Under the pieces are notes generated by a model. That model did no database searches. It was not told where the DNA came from and was given only the letters and a program-made list of their open reading frames with translations. From positions 1-45,992 of the forward strand of contig JBGPHT010000052.1 in the NCBI GenBank assembly GCA_041484525.1: 45,992 bases of DNA. Direction: 5' to 3'. Position numbers and translations under genes: made by a program. This document shows positions 7,558-16,376 of this stretch, in pieces. Origin of the DNA: JBGPHT01 sp041484525. Its GTDB lineage: Bacteria > Acidobacteriota > Terriglobia > Bryobacterales > Bryobacteraceae. The first letter of the stretch is position 1, and every line of letters begins with the position of its first letter.

Positions 7558-9153
7558 CTACGGCGCCCAGGATGGCATCACGTACGCGTAAAACATCACA
7601 ATCAACCCGATCGCGGACGCCAGTATGACGCTGTGCTTCAGGGTGAACCGGAAGAGCTGCGCCTCTTCCTCGCGCTTCATCCCGGTGGCGGCCGCGGCTA
7701 CCGCGATGCTGGTCAGGCTGATCATCTTACCCATTACGCCGCCCGACGAATTGGACGCGGCCATCAGCACCGGGTTCATCCCCAGTTTGCCCGCGGTTAC
7801 CACTTGCAGCGTCCCGAAAAGCGCGTTGGCCGACGTGTCACTTCCCGTTAAGAACACGCCCAGCCAGCCGAGCATCGCGCTGAAAAACGGAAACAACACA
7901 CCCGTTGCGGCGAAGGCGAGACCGAGCGTGCCGGTCGCACCCGAGTAGTTCATAAGCATCGCCAGCCCCAGCACGGCCGCCAGCGTGAGTTCCGCCAGCG
8001 CGAGTTGACGGGCCGTCTGGCCCAGCACACGCGCGAACTGCCGCGGACTTAATCCGGAAACCATCGCCGCCAGAATCGCCGCGAACAGGCAGGCCGTGCC
8101 GGAGGCGGCTAGCCAGGGGAAGGTATAAATCGCGCCGTAGGGGGCGGGCGCCGGCACCACCGGCGGCATGCGCTGGATCGTGTTATGGAGCCCGGGCCAC
8201 TTGATCGGAATACTCGTCGTGGCGAGCTGGCGCTGGAATGGCTGGTAGCCCCAGAGGAGCACGAAGACCACCAGCAGGGCATAGGGCGCCCATGCGTGCA
8301 GCACGGCCCCGCGGCTTCTGACGGTCGTGGTCGTAACGGGGGCTGCGCCTTTGAAGTGCACTACGATTAACAGCGCTCCCATCGCGGCCATCGACGACAA
8401 GATGTCGGTCAACTGAGGTCCGAGGAAATTCGATACCAGAAACTGTGTCCCGGCAAATGCGATCCCGCAGGAGGCCGCCGCCGGCAGCACGGCCCGCAGC
8501 CCCTTCCACCCCGACATCACCAGGATCAGGTACGCCGGGACGATCAGCGAAACCGGCGCGCAGATGCGGCCCACGCCGGCGCTCAGCCGATCGAGCGGCA
8601 GGCCCGTGGTCACCTGAAGCGTCGTAATGGGAATCGCGATCGATCCGAACGCGACCGGCGCGGTATTCGCCAGCAGGCAGATAGCCGCGGCGTAGAATGG
8701 CGAGAAACCGAGTCCCGTCAGCATCGCGGCCGCTACCGCTACCGGCGTGCCGAATCCCGCGGCGCCTTCAATGAAAGCGCCGAAGGCGAACGCGATCAAC
8801 AGCGCCTGTAGTTTCGGGTCGTCCGTGAGGTGGCCGATCGAATCCTTCAGCACCTCGAACTTGCCGCTTTCGAGTGTCACGCGGTACAGCAGGATCGCGG
8901 AGAAGACCACCCACCCGATGGGGAACAGCCCGAAAGCCGCGCCGAAGGTGACCGCGGCGAACACGTTGCCCACGGGCATCCCGTAGACCGCTACCGCCAC
9001 CACTGCCGCCGTTGCCAATCCGAGAAGCGACGCCATCCACGCCGGCTTTCGCACGACTCCCAAGAGAAGCAACAGCGCGAAGATGGGGAGCGCCGCTACC
9101 AGGGCCGAAGCCGTCAGACTGTCCGCGACCGGAGTATAGTTTTGTTGCCACAT
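7558..9153 (-). CDS. lctP: L-lactate permease
   Basis: A 531-residue, very hydrophobic protein of the LctP family, which imports L-lactate (and glycolate) with protons. It opens with MWQQNYTPVADSLTASALVA, a typical LctP start, and has the conserved FGAFIEGAAGFGTPVAVAAA and LTGSDTSANALFGTLQ segments. About a dozen membrane spans are visible. The ATG is 2 bases after the stop of the acyl-CoA synthetase gene, so the two are probably co-transcribed from the synthetase promoter. No lactate dehydrogenase is adjacent. Confidence 0.93.
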   Translation of the reverse strand: MWQQNYTPVADSLTASALVAALPIFALLLLLGVVRKPAWMASLLGLATAAVVAVAVYGMPVGNVFAAVTFGAAFGLFPIGWVVFSAILLYRVTLESGKFEVLKDSIGHLTDDPKLQALLIAFAFGAFIEGAAGFGTPVAVAAAMLTGLGFSPFYAAAICLLANTAPVAFGSIAIPITTLQVTTGLPLDRLSAGVGRICAPVSLIVPAYLILVMSGWKGLRAVLPAAASCGIAFAGTQFLVSNFLGPQLTDILSSMAAMGALLIVVHFKGAAPVTTTTVRSRGAVLHAWAPYALLVVFVLLWGYQPFQRQLATTSIPIKWPGLHNTIQRMPPVVPAPAPYGAIYTFPWLAASGTACLFAAILAAMVSGLSPRQFARVLGQTARQLALAELTLAAVLGLAMLMNYSGATGTLGLAFAATGVLFPFFSAMLGWLGVFLTGSDTSANALFGTLQVVTAGKLGMNPVLMAASNSSGGVMGKMISLTSIAVAAAATGMKREEEAQLFRFTLKHSVILASAIGLIVMFYAYVMPSWAP

Positions 9154-9155
9154 AT

Positions 9156-10727
9156 TTAGCCCTGCACCCGCAGATTTTTATCACGCCAGAACTGCTCGCG
9201 CAACTCGCGCTTGACTATCTTTCCGGTACCCGTTTTCGGCAGCGGCTCGTCCGAGAATTCGAAATGGCGCGGCATTTTGAAGCGCGCGATCCGGCCTTCG
9301 AGGAACCGGCACAGGTCTTCGCGTTCCATCTTCTGCCCGGGCTTCAGCACTACGATCGCCGCCGGCACCTCGCCCCATTGCGGGTCGGGCGCGGACACCA
9401 CGGCGCATTCGAGCACCGAAGGGTGCGCAAAGATGGCGCGCTCCACCTCGATCGACGAAATGTTTTCGCCGCCCGAGATGATGATGTCCTTCTTGCGGTC
9501 CACGATGTGGATGTAGTTCTCCTCGTCCCACACCGCCATGTCGCCGGTGTGCAGCCACCCATCGGTCATCACGTCGGCGGTGGCCTTTGGCTCTTTGAAA
9601 TAGCCGTCCATAATGTTGTCGCCGCGGATCACGACCTCGCCGATCGACTGCATGTCGCGCGCCACATTCTTCATCTCGAGATCGACCACCCGCACCTCGC
9701 ATCCGGGCAAAGGCCAGCCAGCCATCGCGCGATGGCGCAGGCGGTCCTCCTCGTCTTTGAATGTCACCGTGACCTTGTCGCGCGCCGAGGTGGCGACCGG
9801 CCCCGTCTCCGTTAAGCCATAGCCGGCCATCACGGTCGCGCCCGGGAAAGCCTGTTCCAGCCTGGCGACCAGCTCTGGCGAGGATGCCGCGCCGCCCAGA
9901 TGAATCTGGCGCAGGCTCGACGTATCGAACTTCCCCAGCCCGGGACAGTTGAGCATCGCGTTCGCCATGGTCGGCACCAGCGACATACCCGTGGCTCCTT
10001 CGTCCTGCGTGAGCCGTAGCACGTGCGCAGGATCGAAGCGCCGCACCATCACCTGCTTGAGCCCGTGCCAGGTGGAGCACTGCGGCCGTCCCCAGCCGTT
10101 GGCGTGGAAGAGCGGAATCGTGTGCAGTTCTACCATGCTCTCGTCCTGGTAGAACGTTGCGGACACGGCGTGCATGTGGAGGAACAGGGTGCGATGCGAC
10201 AGCATGACGCCCTTCGGCGTACCCGTGGACCCGGAAGTGTAGAACAACTCGCAGATGGCGTTCTCGTCGAAGGTCATGATGTCCGGCCGCGCCAGAATGC
10301 CATTGGCGAGCAGGGCTTCGTAGGCATCGCCGATCTCGACATAGTGCTGGATCGGCGGGCAGACCTTGCGGAGCTGATCCACCAGGGGCGCGAAATCGGC
10401 TTCGTAGATGAGCATGCGGGCTTCGGCGTGGTTCAGGATAGCGGTCAGCTCCGCCGGTGTGAGCCGCACGTTCAGGGGCATCGCAATGCCTCGCATCAGC
10501 GGCACGCCGAAGTAGCCCTCCAGAAGCTGGTGATTATTGAAGCTGAGGTAGGCGACGCGGTCGCCCGGCCCGACACCCGAGTGGAGCAACCCGGCCGCCA
10601 GCCGCTCCGCGCGCTCGACGAATTCGGTGTAGGTGAAGCGCTTGTCGCCCGAGACGATGCCGACTTTCCTGGGATAGAGATCGAGGGCCCGATACAGGCA
10701 GCGGACCGGCGTCAGGGGGACGTGCAT
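9156..10727 (-). CDS. AMP-binding acyl-CoA synthetase
   Basis: A 523-residue acyl-CoA ligase that activates a carboxylic acid through an acyl-adenylate. The ATP-binding loop is FYTSGSTGTPKGVMLSHR, followed by AGYGLTETGPV and DGWLHTGDMAVWDE, then the hinge DRKKDIIISGGENISSIEVE and the catalytic-lysine tail PKTGTGKIVKRELREQFW. This pattern is that of medium/long-chain fatty acyl-CoA synthetases; the substrate is not decided by sequence. The start MHVPLTPVRCLYRAL at 10727 is chosen because upstream in-frame residues (to 11147) lie in the PepSY gene. It precedes lctP with a 2-base gap. Confidence 0.9.
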   Translation of the reverse strand: MHVPLTPVRCLYRALDLYPRKVGIVSGDKRFTYTEFVERAERLAAGLLHSGVGPGDRVAYLSFNNHQLLEGYFGVPLMRGIAMPLNVRLTPAELTAILNHAEARMLIYEADFAPLVDQLRKVCPPIQHYVEIGDAYEALLANGILARPDIMTFDENAICELFYTSGSTGTPKGVMLSHRTLFLHMHAVSATFYQDESMVELHTIPLFHANGWGRPQCSTWHGLKQVMVRRFDPAHVLRLTQDEGATGMSLVPTMANAMLNCPGLGKFDTSSLRQIHLGGAASSPELVARLEQAFPGATVMAGYGLTETGPVATSARDKVTVTFKDEEDRLRHRAMAGWPLPGCEVRVVDLEMKNVARDMQSIGEVVIRGDNIMDGYFKEPKATADVMTDGWLHTGDMAVWDEENYIHIVDRKKDIIISGGENISSIEVERAIFAHPSVLECAVVSAPDPQWGEVPAAIVVLKPGQKMEREDLCRFLEGRIARFKMPRHFEFSDEPLPKTGTGKIVKRELREQFWRDKNLRVQG

Positions 10728-10762
10728 GCTCTGAGAGTATACACCGCCCCTCTGAGGTGAAA

Positions 10763-11590
10763 TCAGGGGAGCCGCATTGAAACCACCAACGCGACGGTCA
10801 ACGCGAGCGTGGCCAGCAGCAGGATGCCGCCCGTCCTTCGCTGCTGGCGGTTTTGAAACCACAGGCACAGTCCGGTGGCGCCCAGCATCAGCAGACCCGC
10901 GGCGACTAACCAAAGGCTGTGAGATTGGTGGATGCGATCGAGTGCATAAAGTACACCCGTGCGGCCCCGGACGGGCAGCCAGCGGCGGTGTGCCATCTGG
11001 ACCGCGGAGATCGCGTACATCAGCAGAAACGGCAGGCAGACGAGCGCCAGGTAGCGATGCACCCGGCGCGTCGGCGCGCGCGTGCGGCCGTCGCGCGAGG
11101 TGAACCAAAGCACGCTGCCGGTCACGATCATCGCCACGAAGCACCACATGGCGAACTCGTTGTAATCCGCCCAGACCTGCATGCGCCAGTCGCCTGAATG
11201 AAACGCCCCGGTGGTTGTGTGCAGCGTCCCGAGGTAGGCCCAGAAGCTGTTCGGCTGGCGCTCGATGCGGATCTGGCCTTCGGGTTCGAGGACCGTAACC
11301 TTATGGCGGCCGTTGGCGTGCCAGAAGTCGAGCAGCAGTCGGCCCGCGAAATCGTGCTGCATAACTGCGGACTGGATGGGTGTGGCGAGCGAAAGGCCGA
11401 GCAGATCGCAGACGCGCTCGGCCGTACGGCGATCGCTTTCACCGCGTGGACGCGTGAACGGTCGCGTTGAGACAGCGGTCTCGCGCCATCGAGGTACGAA
11501 CGCCGCCGTAAGACCCACCAGCCCGTAGATCGTGAAATTGGCGAACGTCAATAGCGCGGCGTAGGTGTGGAGCTTCCTTATGATTTGCAT
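10763..11590 (-). CDS. PepSY-associated transmembrane protein
   Basis: A 275-residue membrane protein with an N-terminal helix (MQIIRKLHTYAALLTFANFT), an extracytoplasmic PepSY-like region (about 45-125) and further spans around 140, 175, 220 and 255. The pattern is that of PepSY_TM proteins, often found with iron uptake or ferric-reductase functions. Histidines in helices (HRYLALVCLP, HSLWLVAAGL) could bind haem, but that is inference. It ends 35 bases before the acyl-CoA synthetase gene and may share its operon. No clear ribosome binding site precedes the ATG. Confidence 0.8.
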   Translation of the reverse strand: MQIIRKLHTYAALLTFANFTIYGLVGLTAAFVPRWRETAVSTRPFTRPRGESDRRTAERVCDLLGLSLATPIQSAVMQHDFAGRLLLDFWHANGRHKVTVLEPEGQIRIERQPNSFWAYLGTLHTTTGAFHSGDWRMQVWADYNEFAMWCFVAMIVTGSVLWFTSRDGRTRAPTRRVHRYLALVCLPFLLMYAISAVQMAHRRWLPVRGRTGVLYALDRIHQSHSLWLVAAGLLMLGATGLCLWFQNRQQRRTGGILLLATLALTVALVVSMRLP

Positions 11591-11643
11591 ATGTTCGCAC
11601 AGTCGGTGCTAACTTTTGGCCCGCTCGGGCGTAGTCATAGGTA

Positions 11644-11779
11644 ATGTCACGCCTGTTCTTCGACCTGAAGTTCGCCCTGCGGAGCCTACGCCGCAGCCCG
11701 CTGTTCACCATCGTGGCCATAGCATCATTGGCGCTGGGGATCGGCGCCAACACCGCCATCTTCACCATCATCGACCAGT
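11644..11779 (+). pseudogene. ADOP/MacB-like ABC permease, N-terminal fragment
   Basis: The first 45 codons of a permease gene, reading MSRLFFDLKFALRSLRRSPL and then FTIVAIASLALGIGANTAIF. This is the typical first transmembrane helix of Acidobacteria duplicated orphan permeases (MacB/FtsX-like). After FTIIDQ the sequence switches abruptly into group II intron reverse transcriptase in another frame, so over 90 percent of the permease is missing. It can make only a short nonsense-tailed peptide. Confidence 0.8.
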
Positions 11780-12442
11780 TGTGGTCCGCTACGCCGATGA
11801 TGCCGTGCTGGGGTTCGAGCACCGCAGCGAAGCGGAAGCGTTCCTGGAGCAGTTGCGGGAGCGGATGCAGAAGTTCGGGCTGGAGCTACACCCGGAGAAG
11901 ACGCGACCGATCGAGTTTGGGGGCTACGCGGAGGAAGGCCGGAAGCGGAGAGGAGAGGGCAGACCCGAGACTTTCGATTTTCCGGGCTTCCCGCACATGT
12001 GCGGGAAGACCTGGAAGGGCAACTGGTTCACGATTCGGCGGCAGACCGTGAAGAAGCGGCTGCGGAGCAAACTGCAAGCAGTCCGGGGGGAGTTTCGCCA
12101 GCGCTGGCATAAGCGGGTGGTCGAGAACGGGGAGTCTGGAGCTTCGCGAGGCACTTGCCGCCCTGGCCGGAGCGCTGGCATAAGCGGGTGGTCGAGAACG
12201 GGGAGTGGTTGCGGTCGGTGGTGCAGGGATACTTCAACTATCATGCTGTGCCGGGAAACTTCGCGGCCCTACGGACGTTCCAACGGGAGGTGGCCCGCAT
12301 GTGGCTGGCGGCGCTCCGGCGTCGAAGCCAGCGAGACCGTCACTCGTGGGAGCGGTTCCGTCCGATTGTGGATCGTTACCTGCCTCCGCCGCGGATTCTG
12401 CATCTACCAGGGGGTCGCTTCGACGCTATGCACCCGAGGTAA
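11780..12442 (+). pseudogene. group II intron reverse transcriptase/maturase, truncated and frameshifted
   Basis: The remnant starts at the catalytic motif VVRYADDAVLGF (the YADD of group II intron RTs) and continues through LELHPEKTRPIEFG and FPGFPHMCGKTWKGNWFTIR. It then enters the C-terminal region NYHAVPGNFAALRTFQREVA and RRRSQRDRHSWERFRPIVDR, ending at PPRILHL...MHPR. The N-terminal RT half is missing. A repeat-bounded insertion with a 71-base period (12100-12206) puts the C-terminal third in another frame. The native stop (TAA, 12440-12442) directly precedes intron domain V. It is not functional. Confidence 0.85.
12100..12206 (+). repeat. 36-bp direct repeat, 71-bp period, inside the RT remnant
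   Basis: The stretch beginning AGCGCTGGCATAAGCGGGTG occurs at 12100-12135 and again at 12171-12206. The extra 71 bases are not a multiple of three and cause the frameshift in the maturase remnant. Confidence 0.85.
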
Positions 12443-12516
12443 GAGCCGTATGCGCTAGAGTGCGCTCGTACGGATCCGTGCGGGGGGCGTCCGGCAACGG
12501 ACGTCCCTACCGCGAC
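12443..12516 (+). ncRNA. group II intron domains V and VI (3' end)
   Basis: Domain V is 34 bases (12443-12476), GAGCCGTATG...CGTACGGATC. It folds into a lower helix carrying the AGC triad, a two-base bulge at the usual place and a four-pair upper stem. One mismatch (G3 with A32) is present. Domain VI follows with the stem CGTCCG-GCAA-CGGACG and a bulged A at 12509, seven bases before the predicted intron end at 12516. The 3' ribozyme end is thus preserved although the 5' part of the intron is gone. Confidence 0.75.
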
Positions 12517-12572
12517 TGGACACGGAGGACAAAAACTTTCTTATCCGTGTCCATCGGCGTTCATCAGCGACC
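12517..12572. repeat. intergenic repeat with 10-bp inverted arms
   Basis: TGGACACGGA (12517-12526) pairs perfectly with TCCGTGTCCA (12544-12553). The continuation ATCGGCGTTCATCAGCG resembles the common dispersed intergenic element read as ATCCGTGTCCATCTGCGTTC. It abuts the predicted intron 3' end and could also act as a terminator for the convergent PHP-like gene. Confidence 0.5.
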
Positions 12573-12574
12573 CA

Positions 12575-14785
12575 TTAGTTGTTTTTCAGGTGCACCGGCT
12601 GAGTGAACGCCCCATTCCCAGCGGAATCCCACACCGCGAACCGAACCCATTTCTTGCCTGCCGGATCGAACGGAATCTGAAACCGCCGCGACCCGAACGG
12701 CGCGAGATCGGTGGCTGAAATCACCTGCCGGCCGGTAGTGTTCCCGTCACCCCACACGAGCTCGACGAATTCGAGCGGGAAGGTCCATTCCACCTCCGCC
12801 GTGAAGTTCCGGCCCTCGATGCCGTACTTGCGGAACAGCACTTCGCCGCTACTCACGAAATAATCGCCGGCACGCATGGCGCGCAGGATGGGGCTCCAGT
12901 CCTCATCGAATTTCGGCAGACGGTCCAGCTTCACGTAGTTGACGTACAGGTGCGGATAGGTTTCGTCGTCCGGGTACTTCATGTACGTGTCCCCTTCGGC
13001 GATCAGGTATTTGGGACGGGTCCAGTTGTTCATGTCGTCCAGAGTGCCGAAGCAGCGGACCTCGCAGATGCGCTTCTCGGAAAGATCCACGGGCAGCGAT
13101 TGGAACGACGCTCCCAGGAATCGGTCGCTGAGGAAGTGCGGCTTTTCGCGCACCGCCTCGGGATATCCGGTCGAGCCCTTAGTGCGCGGGTGGGTCTGCC
13201 ACATCAGCGCCTGTTCGGTGTCTATCATCTTAAGCTCGTCGTCGGGCGACGATACGTGGTAGACCTTGCCGTACATCGGGTGCTGTTCGATGTACTGCTG
13301 CTCGGGGCGGCGCACGCGCGTCCAGTAAACCGGCTTGGGAAACACGATGGTGTAGTGGCCGCCCAGCGTGTCGTCCGGCTCTTCGCCCGGCATCAGCAGG
13401 AAGCTCCGGTCGGAGAAGCGGCGGCAGCCGTCGAAATAAATCTTCTGCTCCTGAAGACGGAGCGGGCCGGGGTCGTTGTTGTGGCCGTCGCCGTGGAAAT
13501 CCGACATCATCGCGATGTTGATCCCGAGCCCGCGGAAGACGGGCAGCCAGGTGGGCTGGTAATCGATGGTGCCGGCATCGGCGAGTTGCTCGTTGAAGTG
13601 CGTGTGGAAGTGGCTGACGGCCACCTGGTAGCCGGGCATCGGCTTGAACGTGTCGTCGTGCGTGAAGGCCAGCACGCTGCGCCCGGCCGCGCGCGGGTCC
13701 GCGGCGCTCAGATAGTAGTAGACCGGCATGTGCTGCCACGTGCCGGGCGGCGCATTGTAGAGCGCGAAATTGCCGATGTTGTGGCGCGATTGGTTGGCGC
13801 GGCGGTTCCACACATCATCGTGGAATCCGAACGGACGGTACTCCTCCTCGTGCTCCGCCTGGCGAACGCCGGCGGAGAAAGAGCGCTCATCGTCTTTGCG
13901 GTAATAAACGTAGCCGAGGTTCAACTCGATTTCGCGCGCCCAGAAAAACTTGTGCGGCGGCGGGAAGATCGCGATCGAGCCTGCATCCGTCTCGACGACG
14001 GCCAGCCGGTTGCGCGCGCGCAGCGCCACGGAGTCGCGGTTGGCGGCGCCGCCGAATTCGTATTGCTGCCAGGCGCGCGCCACATCCTGCCACATGACGC
14101 GGCGGGCATGATCGAGAGTGAAGCCTTTCAGGCCGGCATTGTACTTGTAGGCGACGGAGTCCTCGTCCGTCTTCGCGATGGCCTCCTGGCGGAGCAGGTT
14201 GGTCCCTTGATAGACCGTGAAACGCAGGTCGCCCGTGAAGATCCCCATGGAGAGCCCCGGAAACGTCACTTCCAGTCGCGCGCCATCGGTCTTCACGGCG
14301 CATCCGCTGACACTGTAGGTGGCGCGGGCGCGGCGAATCTCTTCGGGCTTGCGCGGCAGGTCGGGGTTGGTGTTGGGGGTGCCAGGAACATCGAGCGGCG
14401 CGTCCCAAAACGCGTTCCACTTCTCGCGGTCCATCACCTCCGGCGTGAGCGCGATGTGTAGCGCGCGGAGGGGCGCCAGTTGCTGCTCGGAGACGCGACG
14501 CCGCCCGGCGACGATATCGAATTCCGGTGTGAGGTCGCGGGCGAGAACGGACCAGGCCGCCTGACCCTTGCGGACGGCCAGTTCGCGGACCACCGGCTGG
14601 CCATTCGCGATGGCGAACGCCGCGCGCAGTTGCTGGCCGGCTTCACCCTGCCAGGTGAGCTGCAGTTGGTTGCCGGCGAGCGATGCGTGGAGGCCGTCGG
14701 CGGGTTTGTACTCGTGGAGGTCGCAGGTCAGGTTCTGGGCGCCAGCGATCCCGGAAAGCAGAAGCAGAAGGGCTGGGAGTTTCAA
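12575..14785 (-). CDS. secreted PHP-like metal-dependent protein, unknown function
   Basis: A 736-residue protein with a signal peptide (LKLPALLLLLSGIAGAQ from a TTG at 14785; a GTG at 14803 would add six residues). The first 330 or so residues look like beta-sandwich. The second half carries VSHFHTHFNE, MSDFHGDGHNNDPG, LLMPGEEPDD and LMWQTHPRTKG, spaced like the metal ligands of PHP-type phosphoesterases or amidohydrolases. The very C-terminus (FVELVWGDGNTTGRQVIS...) is again beta-rich. I know no characterised member. It is probably periplasmic or outer surface and stands alone on its strand. Confidence 0.7.
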   Translation of the reverse strand: MKLPALLLLLSGIAGAQNLTCDLHEYKPADGLHASLAGNQLQLTWQGEAGQQLRAAFAIANGQPVVRELAVRKGQAAWSVLARDLTPEFDIVAGRRRVSEQQLAPLRALHIALTPEVMDREKWNAFWDAPLDVPGTPNTNPDLPRKPEEIRRARATYSVSGCAVKTDGARLEVTFPGLSMGIFTGDLRFTVYQGTNLLRQEAIAKTDEDSVAYKYNAGLKGFTLDHARRVMWQDVARAWQQYEFGGAANRDSVALRARNRLAVVETDAGSIAIFPPPHKFFWAREIELNLGYVYYRKDDERSFSAGVRQAEHEEEYRPFGFHDDVWNRRANQSRHNIGNFALYNAPPGTWQHMPVYYYLSAADPRAAGRSVLAFTHDDTFKPMPGYQVAVSHFHTHFNEQLADAGTIDYQPTWLPVFRGLGINIAMMSDFHGDGHNNDPGPLRLQEQKIYFDGCRRFSDRSFLLMPGEEPDDTLGGHYTIVFPKPVYWTRVRRPEQQYIEQHPMYGKVYHVSSPDDELKMIDTEQALMWQTHPRTKGSTGYPEAVREKPHFLSDRFLGASFQSLPVDLSEKRICEVRCFGTLDDMNNWTRPKYLIAEGDTYMKYPDDETYPHLYVNYVKLDRLPKFDEDWSPILRAMRAGDYFVSSGEVLFRKYGIEGRNFTAEVEWTFPLEFVELVWGDGNTTGRQVISATDLAPFGSRRFQIPFDPAGKKWVRFAVWDSAGNGAFTQPVHLKNN

Positions 14786-14856
14786 AGCGGCTTCAGTATA
14801 CACCCGTCGCCCGGACGCTCACAGAGGGCATGCTACAGTTAGAAAATCCCCCACAG

Positions 14857-15651
14857 ATGAGTGCCCATTCCAGCGCCGGAGACAAATTCCAAAGACTCAT
14901 CGCCATCATGTCGCAGTTGCGCGGACCCGGCGGATGCCCGTGGGACCGCGAGCAAACGTTCGACACCATCAAGCCCTACACACTCGAAGAAACCTACGAA
15001 GTCCTCGACGCGATCGACCGGCGCGATTGGAAAAATCTGGCCGAGGAGCTGGGCGATTTCCTGCTACAGGCCGTCTTTTACGCGCAGATGGCGTCGGAAG
15101 AAAACCTGTTCCGCATCGAAGATGCGCTCGACGCAATCAACGAAAAGCTGGTGCGGCGGCACCCGCACGTGTTCGGTGAGGAATCGGCGGAATCGGCCGG
15201 CGACGTGAAGCGCATCTGGGGCGAAGTGAAGGCGGCCGAGAAGAAGGACAAGGGCGAGGAGAATACGTCGCTCCTCGGCTCCGTGCCGCGGGCGCTCCCG
15301 GCGCTGGTCGAGGCGCAGCAGATCGCGTCGCGCGCCGCCGGGGTGGGTTTCGACTGGGAGAATCCCGACCAGGTGATCGAGAAGCTGCATGAGGAACTGG
15401 CGGAGTTCGCCGATGCGCGCCGCCGCGCGTCCCACGACGAATTGGAAAACGAGATGGGAGATCTGCTGTTCGTTCTGGTGAACCTGGCGCGATTCGTCAA
15501 GGTGGACCCGGAGCAGGCGCTGCGCCGCACCAACGCCAAATTCCGCGAGCGCTTCGGATACATCGAGCGCACGCTGGCGGCGCGCGGGCGCAAGCTGGAG
15601 GAATCGAGCATCGAAGAAATGGAGGCGCTGTGGCAGGAAGCGAAGCGATGA
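14857..15651 (+). CDS. mazG: nucleoside triphosphate pyrophosphohydrolase MazG
   Basis: A 264-residue tandem MazG protein that hydrolyses NTPs and dNTPs to NMP and pyrophosphate, clearing abnormal nucleotides. The first domain has RGPGGCPWDREQTFDTIKPY, LEETYEVLDAI and EELGDFLLQAVF (the EExxE...ExxD metal site). The second repeats the pattern with LHEELAEFADA and ELENEMGDLLFVLVNLARF. SLLGSVPRALPALVEAQQI between them is characteristic. The ATG at 14857 is preferred; an in-frame ATG at 14830 adds nine residues. The stop overlaps the next start (ATGA). Confidence 0.95.
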   Translation: MSAHSSAGDKFQRLIAIMSQLRGPGGCPWDREQTFDTIKPYTLEETYEVLDAIDRRDWKNLAEELGDFLLQAVFYAQMASEENLFRIEDALDAINEKLVRRHPHVFGEESAESAGDVKRIWGEVKAAEKKDKGEENTSLLGSVPRALPALVEAQQIASRAAGVGFDWENPDQVIEKLHEELAEFADARRRASHDELENEMGDLLFVLVNLARFVKVDPEQALRRTNAKFRERFGYIERTLAARGRKLEESSIEEMEALWQEAKR

Positions 15652-16376
15652 TCGAGATTCGCCAATTGTTCCATCTCTCCGATTTCGAGCAGGTAGTCCA
15701 GCTCCAGAAAACCATCTGGGGCTTCGAGGATCTCGAACTGCTGCCGCTGCGGTTCCTGGTGGTGGTGACCAAGGTGGGGGGCCACGTCTTCGGCGCCTAC
15801 GATGGCGCGCAGATGGCCGGGTTCTGCTTCGCCATTCCGGGAGTGAAGTCGGGCGGGCGCCCGTACCTGCACAGCCATATGCTTGGAGTGCTGCCGCCGT
15901 ACCGCAATTCGGGCGTCGGGCGGCGGTTGAAGCTCATGCAGCGCGAGGACGCCCTGGCCCGCGGCATCCATCTGATCGAATGGACGTTCGATCCCCTGGA
16001 GCTGAAGAACGCGTTCCTGAACATCGAGAAACTGGGCGCCATCGTGCGCCGGTATTACGAAAACCAGTACGGCACCACGTCCAGCCCGCTGCACGGCGGG
16101 TTGCCGACCGACCGGTGCATCGCCGAGTGGTGGATCGATTCGCCGCGCGTGAAGGCCGTGCTGGCAGGCGGGCGGGCCGAACGCCCGCGGGTCGAAGAGC
16201 GCATTTCCTACCCGGCAGATATCAGTCGGATCCGGGACGAGGACCCTCGCGGCGCGCGCGAGATCCAGCGCGCTAACGCCGAAAAATTCCTGCAGGCGCT
16301 CGCCAACGGCCTCGCGGTCACCGGATTCGAGCGGACCGAAAACGAAGGCGCGTACCTCTTGGAGCCTTGGCAATGA
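15648..16376 (+). CDS. GNAT acyltransferase, COG3375-like, partner of OSBS/NSAR
   Basis: A 242-residue GNAT-fold protein. The acyl-CoA-binding loop is HMLGVLPPYRNSGVGRRLKL (V-x-x-x-x-R-x-x-G-x-G), preceded by AGFCFAIPG. LIEWTFDPLELKNAFLNIEKLGA is a signature I associate with the COG3375 group. Such proteins are often encoded beside enolase-superfamily OSBS/N-succinylamino acid racemases, where the GNAT can succinylate D-amino acids. Here the stop (ATGA) overlaps the racemase-like gene. AGGAAG lies 7 bases before the ATG at 15648, which itself overlaps the mazG stop. Confidence 0.82.
   Translation: MIEIRQLFHLSDFEQVVQLQKTIWGFEDLELLPLRFLVVVTKVGGHVFGAYDGAQMAGFCFAIPGVKSGGRPYLHSHMLGVLPPYRNSGVGRRLKLMQREDALARGIHLIEWTFDPLELKNAFLNIEKLGAIVRRYYENQYGTTSSPLHGGLPTDRCIAEWWIDSPRVKAVLAGGRAERPRVEERISYPADISRIRDEDPRGAREIQRANAEKFLQALANGLAVTGFERTENEGAYLLEPWQ

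Noticed and set aside
11616..12458. Single 280-codon gene across the intron remnant
   Set aside because: Its start and end are out-of-frame readings of the permease and the RT C-terminus; only the middle is RT-like.
12950..14461. 503-codon plus-strand open frame opposite the PHP-like gene
   Set aside because: Arg/Val/Ala-rich translation without family motifs; a GC-rich shadow of a clear secreted protein on the other strand.
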